Source: Ferruginibacter albus (GTDB lineage: Bacteria; Bacteroidota; Bacteroidia; Chitinophagales; Chitinophagaceae). Taken from it: a stretch of DNA of 64,000 nt. Shown piece after piece: positions 18,948 through 28,272 of the stretch. Within the stretch, counting starts at the first letter, position 1. The number at the start of each line of letters is the position of its first letter. The notes under the pieces were generated by a model. It was given only the letters and a program-made list of their open reading frames with translations, was not told the DNA's origin and did no database searches. Where the stretch lies: positions 1,204,001 through 1,268,000 of the forward strand of contig NZ_CP083388.1 in assembly GCF_020042285.1 (NCBI RefSeq). Direction: 5' to 3'. The position numbers and the translations under genes were made by a program.

Positions 18948-19922
18948 CTATTTTTCAAGCCGATTTAAAACTAATCGTAACGCTTTTATTGCTTTGTCTT
19001 TGATGAAAGATTTCTTTTTATAAGAAACACTTTTCCCATACAGAGCCTTTATAGACAGGAATTTTTCGAAGTTATTTTGAATTAAAGATTGGCGATAATC
19101 TTCAAAAAAATCTTTCAGGTACTTATTATCTGAAAATGAAAAGCGGTTTTGATGGATAGATATTTTTTCCGGTTGATCAATTCTATATCCACTGAAATGA
19201 AAAAATATCAATGGCACATTATTTACAAAATATGAATTGTCTTTTTTCTCAAGCGTTCTTTCGTGCATATTCCAATAAGCAAAGTTACATCCCGGATGAT
19301 CTATCAATAAAACGTTTCTAAAAAAAATGGGAACATGATTCAGCCATAATTGGTCAACCATTAATCCAATACAAACATTGTTGAAACCTTGATCAAATAA
19401 ACGTTCTTTCCACCATTTCAAAAATGCCATTGTATTGATGTCGTTTTTTAACCCGATGAAGCCGGCGTTATAAATGCCGGAATTTAAAAAATCTCTCTCC
19501 ATTATATATTTATTATCTGCCGGTAAAGGAGAGAGTATATGAGGCGTCAACAAAATGGAGTGATTATTCAGCTTGTCTTCCAGTACCTTTAATGAATCAT
19601 ATATTTTAATATCTGTATCAAAATAAAAAACAATATCGGGTTTATAGGTTTTAAAAATGTAATCTCCATAATAGGCCTTTAATGCGCAACTCAATTCAAA
19701 AACATCGTATTGTTCTGTTAGTTGTTTTTGGTCCGGAGAGTTTAATTGAGATAAAGAGATGAATTCAAAAGGTTTGTAATCTTCAATATTTATTCTGTTA
19801 TCTACTTCATCCGCTAAACCAATAATAAAGTGATAGTCAGGATTATGCTGCAGAAGTGATTTTCCTAAAACAGCTATCTGCCCTAATCTATTAAGCGTAC
19901 AAACAGTATAAACGATCTTCAT
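18948..19922 (-). CDS. glycosyltransferase, GT8-like GT-A fold
   Basis: The 324-residue protein begins IVYTVCTLNRLGQIAVLGKSL and contains VFYFDTDIKIY at about residue 100, a DxD motif binding the metal and nucleotide-sugar diphosphate as in GT8-type enzymes. NAGFIGLK and VDQLWLN follow, as in related family members. It is on the minus strand and its ATG abuts the stop of the upstream methyltransferase (TAAATG), so the two form a small operon inserted between plus-strand polysaccharide genes. Its 3' end converges on the reductase gene 4 bases away. The transferred sugar is unknown. Confidence 0.85.
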   Translation of the reverse strand: MKIVYTVCTLNRLGQIAVLGKSLLQHNPDYHFIIGLADEVDNRINIEDYKPFEFISLSQLNSPDQKQLTEQYDVFELSCALKAYYGDYIFKTYKPDIVFYFDTDIKIYDSLKVLEDKLNNHSILLTPHILSPLPADNKYIMERDFLNSGIYNAGFIGLKNDINTMAFLKWWKERLFDQGFNNVCIGLMVDQLWLNHVPIFFRNVLLIDHPGCNFAYWNMHERTLEKKDNSYFVNNVPLIFFHFSGYRIDQPEKISIHQNRFSFSDNKYLKDFFEDYRQSLIQNNFEKFLSIKALYGKSVSYKKKSFIKDKAIKALRLVLNRLEK

Positions 19923-20621
19923 TTAATTTCTCTTTTCTGCTATTATTATATTATTGAGGTATAAATACTTTTTACCGGGGAAAATTTTACTTAATACAAT
20001 ACCGGTAATAGTAAGAATAGGCATTGCGATGAATTTAGCGATCTTTATTAAAATGGGAAATGTAAGTTTCGGAAAAAACACATCTGATAAATATACCTGT
20101 TGCATTTGCCAAATAGCTGTAAAGAAATTGCCTGATTTGTCTATCACAACAATATCAAATCCATTCTTTTCAAATTTTGATTTAAGAGCAAATTGAGTGT
20201 AACGTGCATAGTCATTCGGTATTTCATGCTCCGGCCAAACAAAAGGACAGGTGATTAAGATTTTTCCACCTGGTTTAAGTACACGATTCAGTTCTAACAT
20301 CATTTCATCCAGATTAAATACATGTTCAAAAACTTCGCTGCTGAATATTGAATCAAAAGTATCCTTGTTGAAAGGAAGTGTTTTGCCATCATAATAGTAC
20401 TCTATTTGTTCGTTCTTATGACTGTGTCCCTCATTTTCAAAATCAACACCAACATAAGAGTCCGCTTTAGTAAATAAAGATTGATAAGGTTTGGTTCCAC
20501 ATCCAAAATCCAATACATCACCCGTCATATGTGACGAATATTGCGTGATTTTTTTTAATAATCCTTTTCTGGTAAAATAATATGGATGAAATAAAGAGGG
20601 GTTAAACTCAGGATCTTTCAT
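19923..20621 (-). CDS. class I SAM-dependent methyltransferase
   Basis: The 232-residue protein has the SAM-binding motif DVLDFGCGTKPYQSLF at about residue 35, the acidic loop SYVGVDFE, and motifs DSIFSSEVFEHV and LKPGGKILITCPF typical of Methyltransf_11. Hydrophobic segments near residues 170-210 may associate it with the membrane. It probably methylates a sugar or lipid-linked intermediate for surface polysaccharide. The gene abuts the downstream GT8-like gene. A TAGATTTG -7 box at 20657-20664 lies 36 bases upstream of the ATG. Confidence 0.88.
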   Translation of the reverse strand: MKDPEFNPSLFHPYYFTRKGLLKKITQYSSHMTGDVLDFGCGTKPYQSLFTKADSYVGVDFENEGHSHKNEQIEYYYDGKTLPFNKDTFDSIFSSEVFEHVFNLDEMMLELNRVLKPGGKILITCPFVWPEHEIPNDYARYTQFALKSKFEKNGFDIVVIDKSGNFFTAIWQMQQVYLSDVFFPKLTFPILIKIAKFIAMPILTITGIVLSKIFPGKKYLYLNNIIIAEKRN

Positions 20622-20656
20622 ATAAATTACTTATAAAACTGCCTTTTTGAATGGAA

Positions 20657-20664
20657 CAAATCTA
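20657..20664 (-). promoter_or_regulatory. -7 box upstream of the methyltransferase-GT8 pair
   Basis: The minus strand reads TAGATTTG, a full TAnnTTTG match, 36 bases before the methyltransferase ATG. This gives the inserted minus-strand pair its own promoter. Confidence 0.45.
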
Positions 20665-20738
20665 CAATTTCTATTCTATAATAGATGATTTAATATATTG
20701 CAGTCTCTTAAGCTATTTAGATTAAGAAATCTTATTTT

Positions 20739-21596
20739 ATGACCGCACTTATTTTTGGCGCTAACGGGCAGGATGGTTTTTATTTAACTGAACTATTGCA
20801 ATCAAAAGGTATTGCTGTAATAGGTATTGGAAGAAAAGCTGCAATCAATATCATTGATTATACCTCTATATGTGACACAGTAAATCAATATAAACCTGAT
20901 TTTATCTTTCATTTTGCTGCAAACTCAACAACCCGCCACGATGCTTTATTCGAAAACCATGAAGTGATAAGTACCGGAACATTAAATATTTTAGAAGCGG
21001 TTAAAAAATTTTCTCCTGCAACTAAAGTATTTATTTCGGGAAGCGGACTGCAATTTGTAAACAATAATCAACCAATAAAAGAAACAGATCCGTTTGAGGC
21101 GAGAGATGCTTATTCCATAGCGAGGATACAATCAGTATACGCAGCAAGATATTTTAGAAGACTAGGATTAAAAGTATATGTGGGTTATTTCTTTAATCAT
21201 GATAGCCCACGTAGAACAGAGCGGCACATGGCGATGAAAATATCTGCAGCAGTAAAAAGGATAGCTGATGGAAGTGATGAAAAACTGGAAATAGGAGATA
21301 GTAGTGTGATAAAGGAATGGACTTATGCAGGAGATGTGGTAAAAGGAGTTTGGACCTTGGTAAACCAGGATAAGGTTTGGGAAGCCAATCTTGGTTCTGG
21401 GTTAGGCTATTCAATCGATGACTGGATAAGCATATCTTTTAAATTAATTGGAAAAGATCCGAAAGACCATGTAGTAAAAACGGAGGGTTTTACTGCAGAA
21501 TACCGGCAATTAGTGTCTGACTCTTCACTTGCTTTTTCTTTGGGATGGAAGCCTGAAGTCTCGTTTGAACAACTGGCAAAAATGATGCTGCAATAA
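20739..21596 (+). CDS. NAD-dependent epimerase/dehydratase, divergent Gmd-like SDR
   Basis: The 285-residue SDR opens MTALIFGANGQDGFYLTELL, very close to the GANGQDG cofactor loop of GDP-mannose 4,6-dehydratase. It is about 65 residues shorter than Gmd. The usual STSEMYG segment is replaced by SGSGLQFVNN, and the catalytic motif reads DAYSIARIQ, giving YxxxR. The NHDSPRRTERHMAMKIS stretch again matches Gmd ([17 protein letters not shown]). It may be a dehydratase-like reductase, or act on another NDP-sugar. It lies 5 bases upstream of the GT9 gene and is certainly co-transcribed with it. Confidence 0.83.
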   Translation: MTALIFGANGQDGFYLTELLQSKGIAVIGIGRKAAINIIDYTSICDTVNQYKPDFIFHFAANSTTRHDALFENHEVISTGTLNILEAVKKFSPATKVFISGSGLQFVNNNQPIKETDPFEARDAYSIARIQSVYAARYFRRLGLKVYVGYFFNHDSPRRTERHMAMKISAAVKRIADGSDEKLEIGDSSVIKEWTYAGDVVKGVWTLVNQDKVWEANLGSGLGYSIDDWISISFKLIGKDPKDHVVKTEGFTAEYRQLVSDSSLAFSLGWKPEVSFEQLAKMMLQ

Positions 21597-21601
21597 AATC
21601 C

Positions 21602-22705
21602 ATGGCTTCTGTAAAAAAAATATTACTCCTTCATTTATACTCCAATGGCGATTGCCTGTATGCTACTACCATAGCCAAACAAATAAAAACAGATTATCCG
21701 GGATGTCACTTGTCCTGGGCCATAGCTTCTTTTTGTAAAAATATTATTACCAATAATCCTTATGTTGATGAAATTCTTATAGTAGATTCTGTCAAAAAAA
21801 ATGATGTGACAGCCTTCAGAAAATTAAAGAAAGAATTTTATCTGCAAAATAAATACGACGAGATATTTATAACGCAAAACATGGAAGCCAATCAGGCTTT
21901 TTACGATGGAAGCACTAGAAGCAATGTATTAAGAGCTTATCCTCATAAAATAACGGTACCGGTTACACCTGTTCTCCGGTTAACTCAAGCAGAGATAGCA
22001 ACGGCACAACAATTTGCTCTTCAACATCGGCTATCGGATTATAAGAATGTTATTTTGTTTGAGTATGCTCCGCAGAGCGGTCAATCAAAAATCACAAAAG
22101 AGTTTGCTGTTAGAGTTGCAGAAGATTTAACTAAAAACGGTGATGTTGCTGTTGTTCTTTCATCAGCCAATAAAATAAACAGTGCACATAAAGCAATTAT
22201 AGATGGCAGTGTATTAACTATGAGAGAGACGGCAGCATTAACACATTACTGCACTTTTTTATTGGGAACAACATCCGGTATTACCTGGTTATCTACGAGC
22301 GATGCCGCAAAGCAATTGCCAATGCTGCAATTGTTTACTCCTTATACACGTTATGAGAACCCTGTATCAAGAGATTTTAAGCGATTTAATTTATCTGCTG
22401 ATGGACTCATAGAAATACTTCAGCTGAATGAAAAACAGATCGTTGAATGTGTGAATCTTGCATTACAGAATTTCCCCGAAGCAAAACAAAAATACAATCA
22501 GTCCATACCGTTACACTTTAAAACCACCCGAAGCATTGTTTATAATTTGCTTTGTTATTTACAATTCAACGCTATTCTTACGCATATAAAAGTTAACAGG
22601 GAAGTTTATGGAAATAATCCGCTGTTTTATAAAGAAGTGTTCGTCGGTTTTATAACTTTTCCGTTTAAGCTGGTAAGTAATTTAGTTACAAAAAGGTTTA
22701 AATAG
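21602..22705 (+). CDS. glycosyltransferase family 9-like (heptosyltransferase fold)
   Basis: The 367-residue protein begins KKILLLHLYSNGDCLYATTIAKQIKTDYP, the GT9/ADP-heptose transferase N-terminal pattern (usual GDxxxxTP region). The later TMRETAALTHYCTFLLGTTSGITWLS matches the C-terminal donor-binding region, where a Gly-rich loop follows a His. The last ~90 residues form an amphipathic tail that may touch the membrane. It ends the operon with the SDR. Because the family's usual heptose donor is not shown, the sugar cannot be named. Confidence 0.82.
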   Translation: MASVKKILLLHLYSNGDCLYATTIAKQIKTDYPGCHLSWAIASFCKNIITNNPYVDEILIVDSVKKNDVTAFRKLKKEFYLQNKYDEIFITQNMEANQAFYDGSTRSNVLRAYPHKITVPVTPVLRLTQAEIATAQQFALQHRLSDYKNVILFEYAPQSGQSKITKEFAVRVAEDLTKNGDVAVVLSSANKINSAHKAIIDGSVLTMRETAALTHYCTFLLGTTSGITWLSTSDAAKQLPMLQLFTPYTRYENPVSRDFKRFNLSADGLIEILQLNEKQIVECVNLALQNFPEAKQKYNQSIPLHFKTTRSIVYNLLCYLQFNAILTHIKVNREVYGNNPLFYKEVFVGFITFPFKLVSNLVTKRFK

Positions 22706-22762
22706 CATCTCGTATCATTTTCAGTTTTATCCTTATATTTACTCTTGTTTAAAAAGTATAAT

Positions 22763-23929
22763 ATGAATGTCTGCATGCCCTCATTATTTAAAAAATGGTT
22801 AACTACTCTAACCTTGTTTATAGCAAGTATATCGGTTAATGCTCAAGCCACCAACTCGATTGATATTGGCTCGGCATTACAAAATACTGATACTGCAACT
22901 ACTCTTAATCCATGGATCGTAACTAATATGACAGATCATATGAAAAATGCCATCTGTGTAGGAAATTCAGATGCCTGGAATTGCCCATATAATACTACAC
23001 CCATATTACCTGTTGCAATAGGGGCTAATGCCATTTTAATAGATCCGTTAATAGATGGTAATGGTAATTATCCTTGGCCGGCCGGTTCTTACTTAAGCTG
23101 TTTTAATGCAAACACTATTTATACACCACCCGTAACACAATCCAATTCAACTGCTTGTGCAATGACAATAAGTAGAAGATTTATTGTTAATACTGCTGCC
23201 AATACAGAGAATATTACATTTAAGTTTACAATTAACGTCGATAATGAAGTAAATGCTATTGTGTTAGATGAAGGAACTGCTAATGCTATTAATGTGCCTT
23301 TCACTTATTCTAATGTAAAAGTAAGTCAACAGGTTACTATAGATACAACTATTATATTATCAAATGGCATGCATACGGTTGATATTACCTGCGCTAATGG
23401 TGAAATGGCAACAGGTGGCAGATATTGTTATACAATGAATAACTGGCAAATGAACCCTTTTGGTATAACTATCCGTGGAAATATTTCTTCTAACGCTGAT
23501 ATTCTAGTAAATTCAAAAAGTAGTCCTGTCACAACCTGCCGTCCTTGTCAAGATTCGTGCAATAAATTTAATACAGTTGTAACCAATCTTGAAAATAGAG
23601 TTACAAAGTTAGAGAATGCATTAAAGGCTTTACTGAATATTGCTGCTAACTGCCCGCCCATCGTTGCCTCTAATACTTGCACATTGGATATTTCTCCTGT
23701 ACCTTTTTCAAATGCTACCACAGTAAATTATGCTATTCAAAATTTTTCAGGTAATGGTATATTGCAGGTTACTGATTTAAGTGGCAACTTGCTTAAATCT
23801 TATCCGATCTCTCAAGAGAATGGACAAATGGCAGTAACAGATATTTCCGGTCCGGATGCTGTGCTGATCTTTAGTATTGTTAGTAATAATAAAGTATTGA
23901 TCTCTAAAAAATCAATCCGAATAAATTGA
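22763..23929 (+). CDS. secreted protein with the novel ~230-residue module, coiled coil and T9SS type A-like C-terminus
   Basis: The 388-residue protein has a signal peptide ending ...SISVNAQ. Residues about 30-255 form a module shared with two copies in the giant protein: DHMKNA, LSCFNANTIYTPP, FTINVDNEVNAIVLDEGTANAI, GxHTVDITCAN-E-ATGG and NPFGITIRG. The segment FNTVVTNLENRVTKLENAL is a short coiled coil, which suggests oligomerisation. The C-terminal ~75 residues, from LDISPVPFSNATTVNYAI, resemble a Por-secretion (type A) sorting domain. I use ATG 22763; TTG 22745 and ATG 22775 are alternatives. It is followed by a strong bidirectional terminator. Confidence 0.83.
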   Translation: MNVCMPSLFKKWLTTLTLFIASISVNAQATNSIDIGSALQNTDTATTLNPWIVTNMTDHMKNAICVGNSDAWNCPYNTTPILPVAIGANAILIDPLIDGNGNYPWPAGSYLSCFNANTIYTPPVTQSNSTACAMTISRRFIVNTAANTENITFKFTINVDNEVNAIVLDEGTANAINVPFTYSNVKVSQQVTIDTTIILSNGMHTVDITCANGEMATGGRYCYTMNNWQMNPFGITIRGNISSNADILVNSKSSPVTTCRPCQDSCNKFNTVVTNLENRVTKLENALKALLNIAANCPPIVASNTCTLDISPVPFSNATTVNYAIQNFSGNGILQVTDLSGNLLKSYPISQENGQMAVTDISGPDAVLIFSIVSNNKVLISKKSIRIN

Positions 23930-23943
23930 ACGGATGATTGTAT

Positions 23944-23982
23944 AAAAGAAGAAGCCCATATTTGATATGGGCTTCTTCTTTT
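23944..23982. terminator. bidirectional rho-independent terminator
   Basis: A perfect 17-bp stem (23944-23960 with 23966-23982) closes a 5-base loop. A-rich and T-rich flanks make it work for both the upstream secreted-protein gene and the convergent gmd gene. Confidence 0.9.
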
Positions 23983-23999
23983 ATGTTTTAAATGTTTTA

Positions 24000-25055
24000 T
24001 CACTGTATCTTCAATTCTTCCTGTACCATTTCTTTCACCAATGCAGCCAGGTCGTACTTAGGTTTCCAGTCTAATTCAGTATTTGCTTTGGTAGCATCAC
24101 CGATTAACAGGTCAACTTCTGCCGGGCGGAAATATCTTGCATTGATACCCACTACTTGCTTACCTGCAGGCAGTTGATATTTAGGATTTGCACATTTCAC
24201 AACATATCCTTTCTCATCAATGCCTTCTCCTTTAAATTCTAATTCAATGCCTGCTTCTGCAAACGACATTTTTACAAAGTCTCTAACGGTGGTGGTTATA
24301 CCTGTTGCCAAAACATAATCCTGCGGTTTTTCCTGTTGCAGGATCAACCACATACCTTCCACGTAATCTTTCGCATGTCCCCAGTCACGTTTAGCATCCA
24401 GATTTCCTAGTAATAACATTTCCTGTTTGCCTGCAGCAATTTTTGCGGTAGCGATGGTTATCTTACGGGTAACAAAGGTTTCACCTCTCAACGGACTTTC
24501 ATGGTTAAATAAAATACCATTTACCGCAAACATATCATACGATTCACGATAGTTCACCGTGATCCAGTAACCATATAATTTAGCAACGCCATAAGGAGAA
24601 CGTGGATAGAAAGGAGTAGTTTCTTTTTGAGGAATTTCCTGCACCAATCCATATAATTCAGAAGTAGAAGCCTGGTAGAACTTGGTTTTCTTTTCCAAAC
24701 CTAAAATGCGGATCGCCTCCAATATTCTCAATACGCCGATTCCGTCGGAGTTAGCGGTATATTCAGGCGCTTCAAAACTTACCTGTACATGGCTTTGCGC
24801 TCCCAAATTATAGATCTCATCGGGTTGTGTTTGTTGGATAATTCTCAAAAGGCTGGAAGAATCTGTCAGATCACCATGATGTAAATGAAAACGATCTTGT
24901 AATGATTTGTCGTTAAAAAGATGATCAATTCTGTCGGTATTAATTAAAGAACTTCTGCGTTTAACACCGTGTACATTATAACCTTTACTCAATAGCAGTT
25001 CAGATAAATAAGCACCGTCCTGGCCGGTAATACCTGTAATCAAAGCCGTCTTCAT
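24000..25055 (-). CDS. gmd: GDP-mannose 4,6-dehydratase
   Basis: Gmd converts GDP-D-mannose to GDP-4-keto-6-deoxy-D-mannose, the precursor of GDP-fucose, GDP-rhamnose and related sugars. The 351-residue enzyme has the NADP motif [16 protein letters not shown], the RRSS residues that bind the 2'-phosphate of NADP, the catalytic STSELYG, and YGVAK with the canonical YxxxK. The substrate segment [18 protein letters not shown] is present. It is the last gene of a minus-strand operon with two GT2 genes. It supplies the keto sugar that the SDR reductases at 17981 and 20739 may use. Confidence 0.95.
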   Translation of the reverse strand: MKTALITGITGQDGAYLSELLLSKGYNVHGVKRRSSLINTDRIDHLFNDKSLQDRFHLHHGDLTDSSSLLRIIQQTQPDEIYNLGAQSHVQVSFEAPEYTANSDGIGVLRILEAIRILGLEKKTKFYQASTSELYGLVQEIPQKETTPFYPRSPYGVAKLYGYWITVNYRESYDMFAVNGILFNHESPLRGETFVTRKITIATAKIAAGKQEMLLLGNLDAKRDWGHAKDYVEGMWLILQQEKPQDYVLATGITTTVRDFVKMSFAEAGIELEFKGEGIDEKGYVVKCANPKYQLPAGKQVVGINARYFRPAEVDLLIGDATKANTELDWKPKYDLAALVKEMVQEELKIQ

Positions 25056-25070
25056 CGTTTAGTTTTGGTT

Positions 25071-25931
25071 TTAAAATTTTTTAAAAAGTTTCCCTATCCA
25101 TAAGGCTCCGTATTGCTTGGGGTAATAAATGGCTGCAAAAATATACCATCTGAGGTCAGGATAAAATTTTTTCATGAATTTTGCATGGTTTCTGATAGAA
25201 GTAGTCCTGATTTTTAGCCATTTATCCTTACTCACACTGCCTTTATGCACGTGCATCACCTTTGCCTGCGGTAAAAAATGGATTTGATACCCTAATTGCT
25301 TAAAATCCCAGCACCACAATACATCTTCACAATACATAAAAAAGTCATCAGATAACTTCTTTTTCGGTAATTGAGCAAGAATTGACCTTGGAAATAGCAT
25401 AAAAGCGCCCCAAACCCAATCTACATTGGCAAAACTCTGGTGATCGAAATAATGGTGCAGCATTAAATGCTCCCGTTTTTCCTTCGGCATCAATTTGTAA
25501 AAAGGAAAAATCTCTAATAATTCCCAACCGATTGTTCTGAACCTGCGTGTGGTATATTGTATCCTGCCATCGGGGTAAGTTAACTGGCAGCTTACCATCC
25601 CAACCTCTTTATGTTGTTTGATATAATCCAGGCAAATTTTTGGGGCGTTATTGATTAGCTGTGTATCACTGTTCAATAATAAAAGATATTCGCCTTTGGA
25701 ATGTTCAATACCGGTATTGTTGCCGCCGGTAAAACCGGTATTAACAGGGTTTATTATTAAGTTTATGTTAGGAAACTTTTCTTTGAAAAGAGTTGGATCA
25801 CATTCTACAGAAGCATTATCTACCAATACAATTTCATAATCAACATCTATCAGTTTTTCCTGTATTGATTGAATGCAATTACAGGTAAGCTGAAAAGTAT
25901 TGTAATTAATTATGATGACAGATAATTCCAT
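25071..25931 (-). CDS. glycosyltransferase family 2, rhamnosyltransferase-like
   Basis: The 286-residue GT-A enzyme opens LSVIIINYNTFQLTCNCIQSI, with VDNAS and NPVNTGFTGGNNTGI. The acidic motif LLNSDTQL binds the metal. VDWVWGAFMLFPRSI and DDFFMYCEDVLWCWDFKQLGY are the WbbL-type rhamnosyltransferase signature region. It sits 5 bases downstream of a paralogous GT2 gene and 15 bases upstream of gmd. The acceptor is presumably a growing polysaccharide on the cytoplasmic face. The exact donor is inferred only from the neighbouring deoxyhexose genes. Confidence 0.9.
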   Translation of the reverse strand: MELSVIIINYNTFQLTCNCIQSIQEKLIDVDYEIVLVDNASVECDPTLFKEKFPNINLIINPVNTGFTGGNNTGIEHSKGEYLLLLNSDTQLINNAPKICLDYIKQHKEVGMVSCQLTYPDGRIQYTTRRFRTIGWELLEIFPFYKLMPKEKREHLMLHHYFDHQSFANVDWVWGAFMLFPRSILAQLPKKKLSDDFFMYCEDVLWCWDFKQLGYQIHFLPQAKVMHVHKGSVSKDKWLKIRTTSIRNHAKFMKKFYPDLRWYIFAAIYYPKQYGALWIGKLFKKF

Positions 25932-25936
25932 TGTGG

Positions 25937-26959
25937 TTATGCAACTTTATAAAAATAAGGCTTGTTAACTAACATCTTAAAAGAATATTTAAGCAAGATG
26001 CCTACATTAGAAATATAGCCCGCAACATTTTGCCATTTATATTTTGCTTTTTTCCCTTTAAAGATCTTTTCGATCAGCAAACAAAAAGCAAATACAGGTA
26101 TTTCAAACAGGTAACAGATCATCATGAACAGGTACCAGCATATTCCCCATGTTTTTCTTATATACAAAATATTAGAAAGTACTACCTGTCTTCCTTTTCT
26201 GTTCCAAAGATTTTTACTGTTCTCATTTTCGGTAGTATCATAATAATCGCTGCTTGTGCCGCCGCCTATATGAATTACTTTCGGATCAGCGTATAAATAA
26301 ATATCTCCCAACTTACGTAACCGGCTGCACCATTCTATTTCTTCGGCATACATAAAAAAGTCTTCGTTCATTAAACATTGCATAGCTGTGGAACGGCGCA
26401 ATAAAATAAAAGCGCCGATGATCCAATCTACTTTTGTTTTTGATTCAACATTGCTAACACTGGGAACTTTTGTTTTTAAGCTATACCCTAAAAAGCGTAT
26501 CAATTTTCCAAAATAAGGGAGAGGCAATAAGATGTTCAATCCTCCTGTTATAAAGTGAGCGCCGGATATTTGTTGTGAACCATCCGGATTGAGCAGCTGA
26601 ATGCCGCAGGCAACTGCATTTTTTTCTGCTTCAAATAAAGCCACCGCTTTATCCAATGCATTTTCTAAAATGATAGTGTCGGTATTTAATATCAACACAT
26701 ATTCGCCTGTTGCATTCCGTATGCCTTCATTATTGGCTCTTGCAAAGCCGGCATTGTATCCCATTGGTATCCATTTAATTGCCGGATACTTATTTGATAC
26801 AATTTCATGACTGTTATCCTGTGAAAAATTATCTACTACTATTATTTCGAATGAAAGCTTTTTCGTTTGTTCATAAATGCTATCCACGCAATCCAAAACA
26901 AGTTGAGGACTTTTATAGTTAACAAAAATGATCGAAATATCCATGCTGTTGCTGTTCAA
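25937..26959 (-). CDS. glycosyltransferase family 2 with C-terminal hydrophobic tail
   Basis: The 340-residue enzyme is a paralogue of the next gene. It begins DISIIFVNYKSPQLVLDCVDSIYEQ, followed by NAGFARANNEGIRNATGEYVLILNTDTII, with the metal-binding DTD. VDWIIGAFILLRRSTAM and EDFFMYAEEIEWCSRLRKLG correspond to the catalytic end of the domain. Residues about 265-300 contain a hydrophobic membrane-like segment absent from the shorter paralogue. It is the first gene of the GT2-GT2-gmd operon. A TATCTTCG box about 30 bases upstream is one base off the -7 consensus. Confidence 0.9.
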   Translation of the reverse strand: MNSNSMDISIIFVNYKSPQLVLDCVDSIYEQTKKLSFEIIVVDNFSQDNSHEIVSNKYPAIKWIPMGYNAGFARANNEGIRNATGEYVLILNTDTIILENALDKAVALFEAEKNAVACGIQLLNPDGSQQISGAHFITGGLNILLPLPYFGKLIRFLGYSLKTKVPSVSNVESKTKVDWIIGAFILLRRSTAMQCLMNEDFFMYAEEIEWCSRLRKLGDIYLYADPKVIHIGGGTSSDYYDTTENENSKNLWNRKGRQVVLSNILYIRKTWGICWYLFMMICYLFEIPVFAFCLLIEKIFKGKKAKYKWQNVAGYISNVGILLKYSFKMLVNKPYFYKVA

Positions 26960-27075
26960 AAATTAAGCGAAGATATTGATAATGTATTAATGTGATAATT
27001 GCTGTTATTGCCGAAATTTTATTTGGATTTTGCAATGTGTGACAGCTTTCTATTTGCTTTGTAATTTTTTATGGA

Positions 27076-28272
27076 TCAATAATAATCCAATTTTATTCTA
27101 CCTATTGTTCCGGGCTTTATTCTGCCTTCTATTTGTAAAATATATGTTCGCCCCAAAATACTTCCGGCAGCAATAACGGGGGATATCACATTCTCAATTT
27201 TTTTATACAGCGTTGATCTGCCTTCTATATCTGAATACAGAATACTTATGTTTTTTGTATTGCCTATAACAGTAACAACACTATCGCCCGTAGATCTGTA
27301 AATAAAAGCCCGGTCTGAAGTTGTATAGTCCACGGGCATCTCGGATTCGTACTTCTTATTTTTTCCATAGAAATCGCTGATTAATTTATATTTTTTTATA
27401 CCCTTTCCATCAGAAAACAATGTAAGCAAATGATAAGACTCATTTCCGGCAGCCAGCTTTAAAATAGAATGGTCTTTACTCATTCCTTCGGATACAAGAG
27501 TTGCACTTTCCAATTTGGTAGTATTCAAGAAGATCGCTGAATCCTTATTGTTTAAAAAATACGAATAGTCAGAATTCAAAACCGGGTTTAAATAATCAAT
27601 GCTGGATAAATAATTTGCCATTTTTTGATATTCTTTTGAAAGTCTCTTTCCGGTTGTTATATCAAATTGTACAAAAAAATAAATAGGATAAACATGTTCT
27701 CCAAATGTTCCATTTTTGTAGTCTGTTTTTTTTGACACATCAAAAGATACTAAAGCGCTTACTCTTTTATCATCAACATAAATAGCATTGACATTATTTA
27801 AACTGTCGAGCTCTGTTTGCCAAAGAACTTTACCCTTTAAGTCAATTTTTTTAATTGTTATTTTGCCTTCATCTTTTGCAGACTCCCCCGAGAATATATT
27901 ATCATTATAAAGTACGACAGGACTTGGCGTGGATTTATTTGAATAGCCTAAAGTAACATCCCATAAAACGTTGCCCTGGTTATCTAAAGAGTACAGCTTA
28001 GATTCAAATCCATTAGTATACATTGAAATATTGGTAGCTTCAAAAGGTGCCATCAAATAATTCATAGGCGAGTTCTTGGAAGGTTTTGTGGCATTGCTAA
28101 TTTCATCTTTTGTTGGGTTGTATTTTTTTATAGAAACAAAGAGCCCATTGTTGTTGGCACATGTATTGGCTTCTGAAGTAAAAAAACCTTCTGCCAATTC
28201 TTTTTGAGCGAATACGGAAGTTGGGCAAAAAATTATAGTAAGTCCCAGAATAGTTAAAAGAATATATTTCAT
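27076..28272 (-). CDS. secreted propeller-like protein, unknown function
   Basis: The preferred start is ATG at 28272, giving 398 residues with a signal peptide (MKYILLTILGLTIIFCPTSVFAQ); the frame extends upstream to 28500 but that part is not signal-like. The body has repeated strands such as LYSLDNQGNVLWDVTLGYS and KIDLKGKVLWQTELD, as in PQQ/Kelch-like propellers. It lacks a visible T9SS sorting domain. It is divergent from a TonB receptor with 305 bases between. A sequence just upstream of the start closely resembles that upstream of the lipoprotein gene at 41285, which supports the chosen start. The role is unknown. Confidence 0.8.
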   Translation of the reverse strand: MKYILLTILGLTIIFCPTSVFAQKELAEGFFTSEANTCANNNGLFVSIKKYNPTKDEISNATKPSKNSPMNYLMAPFEATNISMYTNGFESKLYSLDNQGNVLWDVTLGYSNKSTPSPVVLYNDNIFSGESAKDEGKITIKKIDLKGKVLWQTELDSLNNVNAIYVDDKRVSALVSFDVSKKTDYKNGTFGEHVYPIYFFVQFDITTGKRLSKEYQKMANYLSSIDYLNPVLNSDYSYFLNNKDSAIFLNTTKLESATLVSEGMSKDHSILKLAAGNESYHLLTLFSDGKGIKKYKLISDFYGKNKKYESEMPVDYTTSDRAFIYRSTGDSVVTVIGNTKNISILYSDIEGRSTLYKKIENVISPVIAAGSILGRTYILQIEGRIKPGTIGRIKLDYY

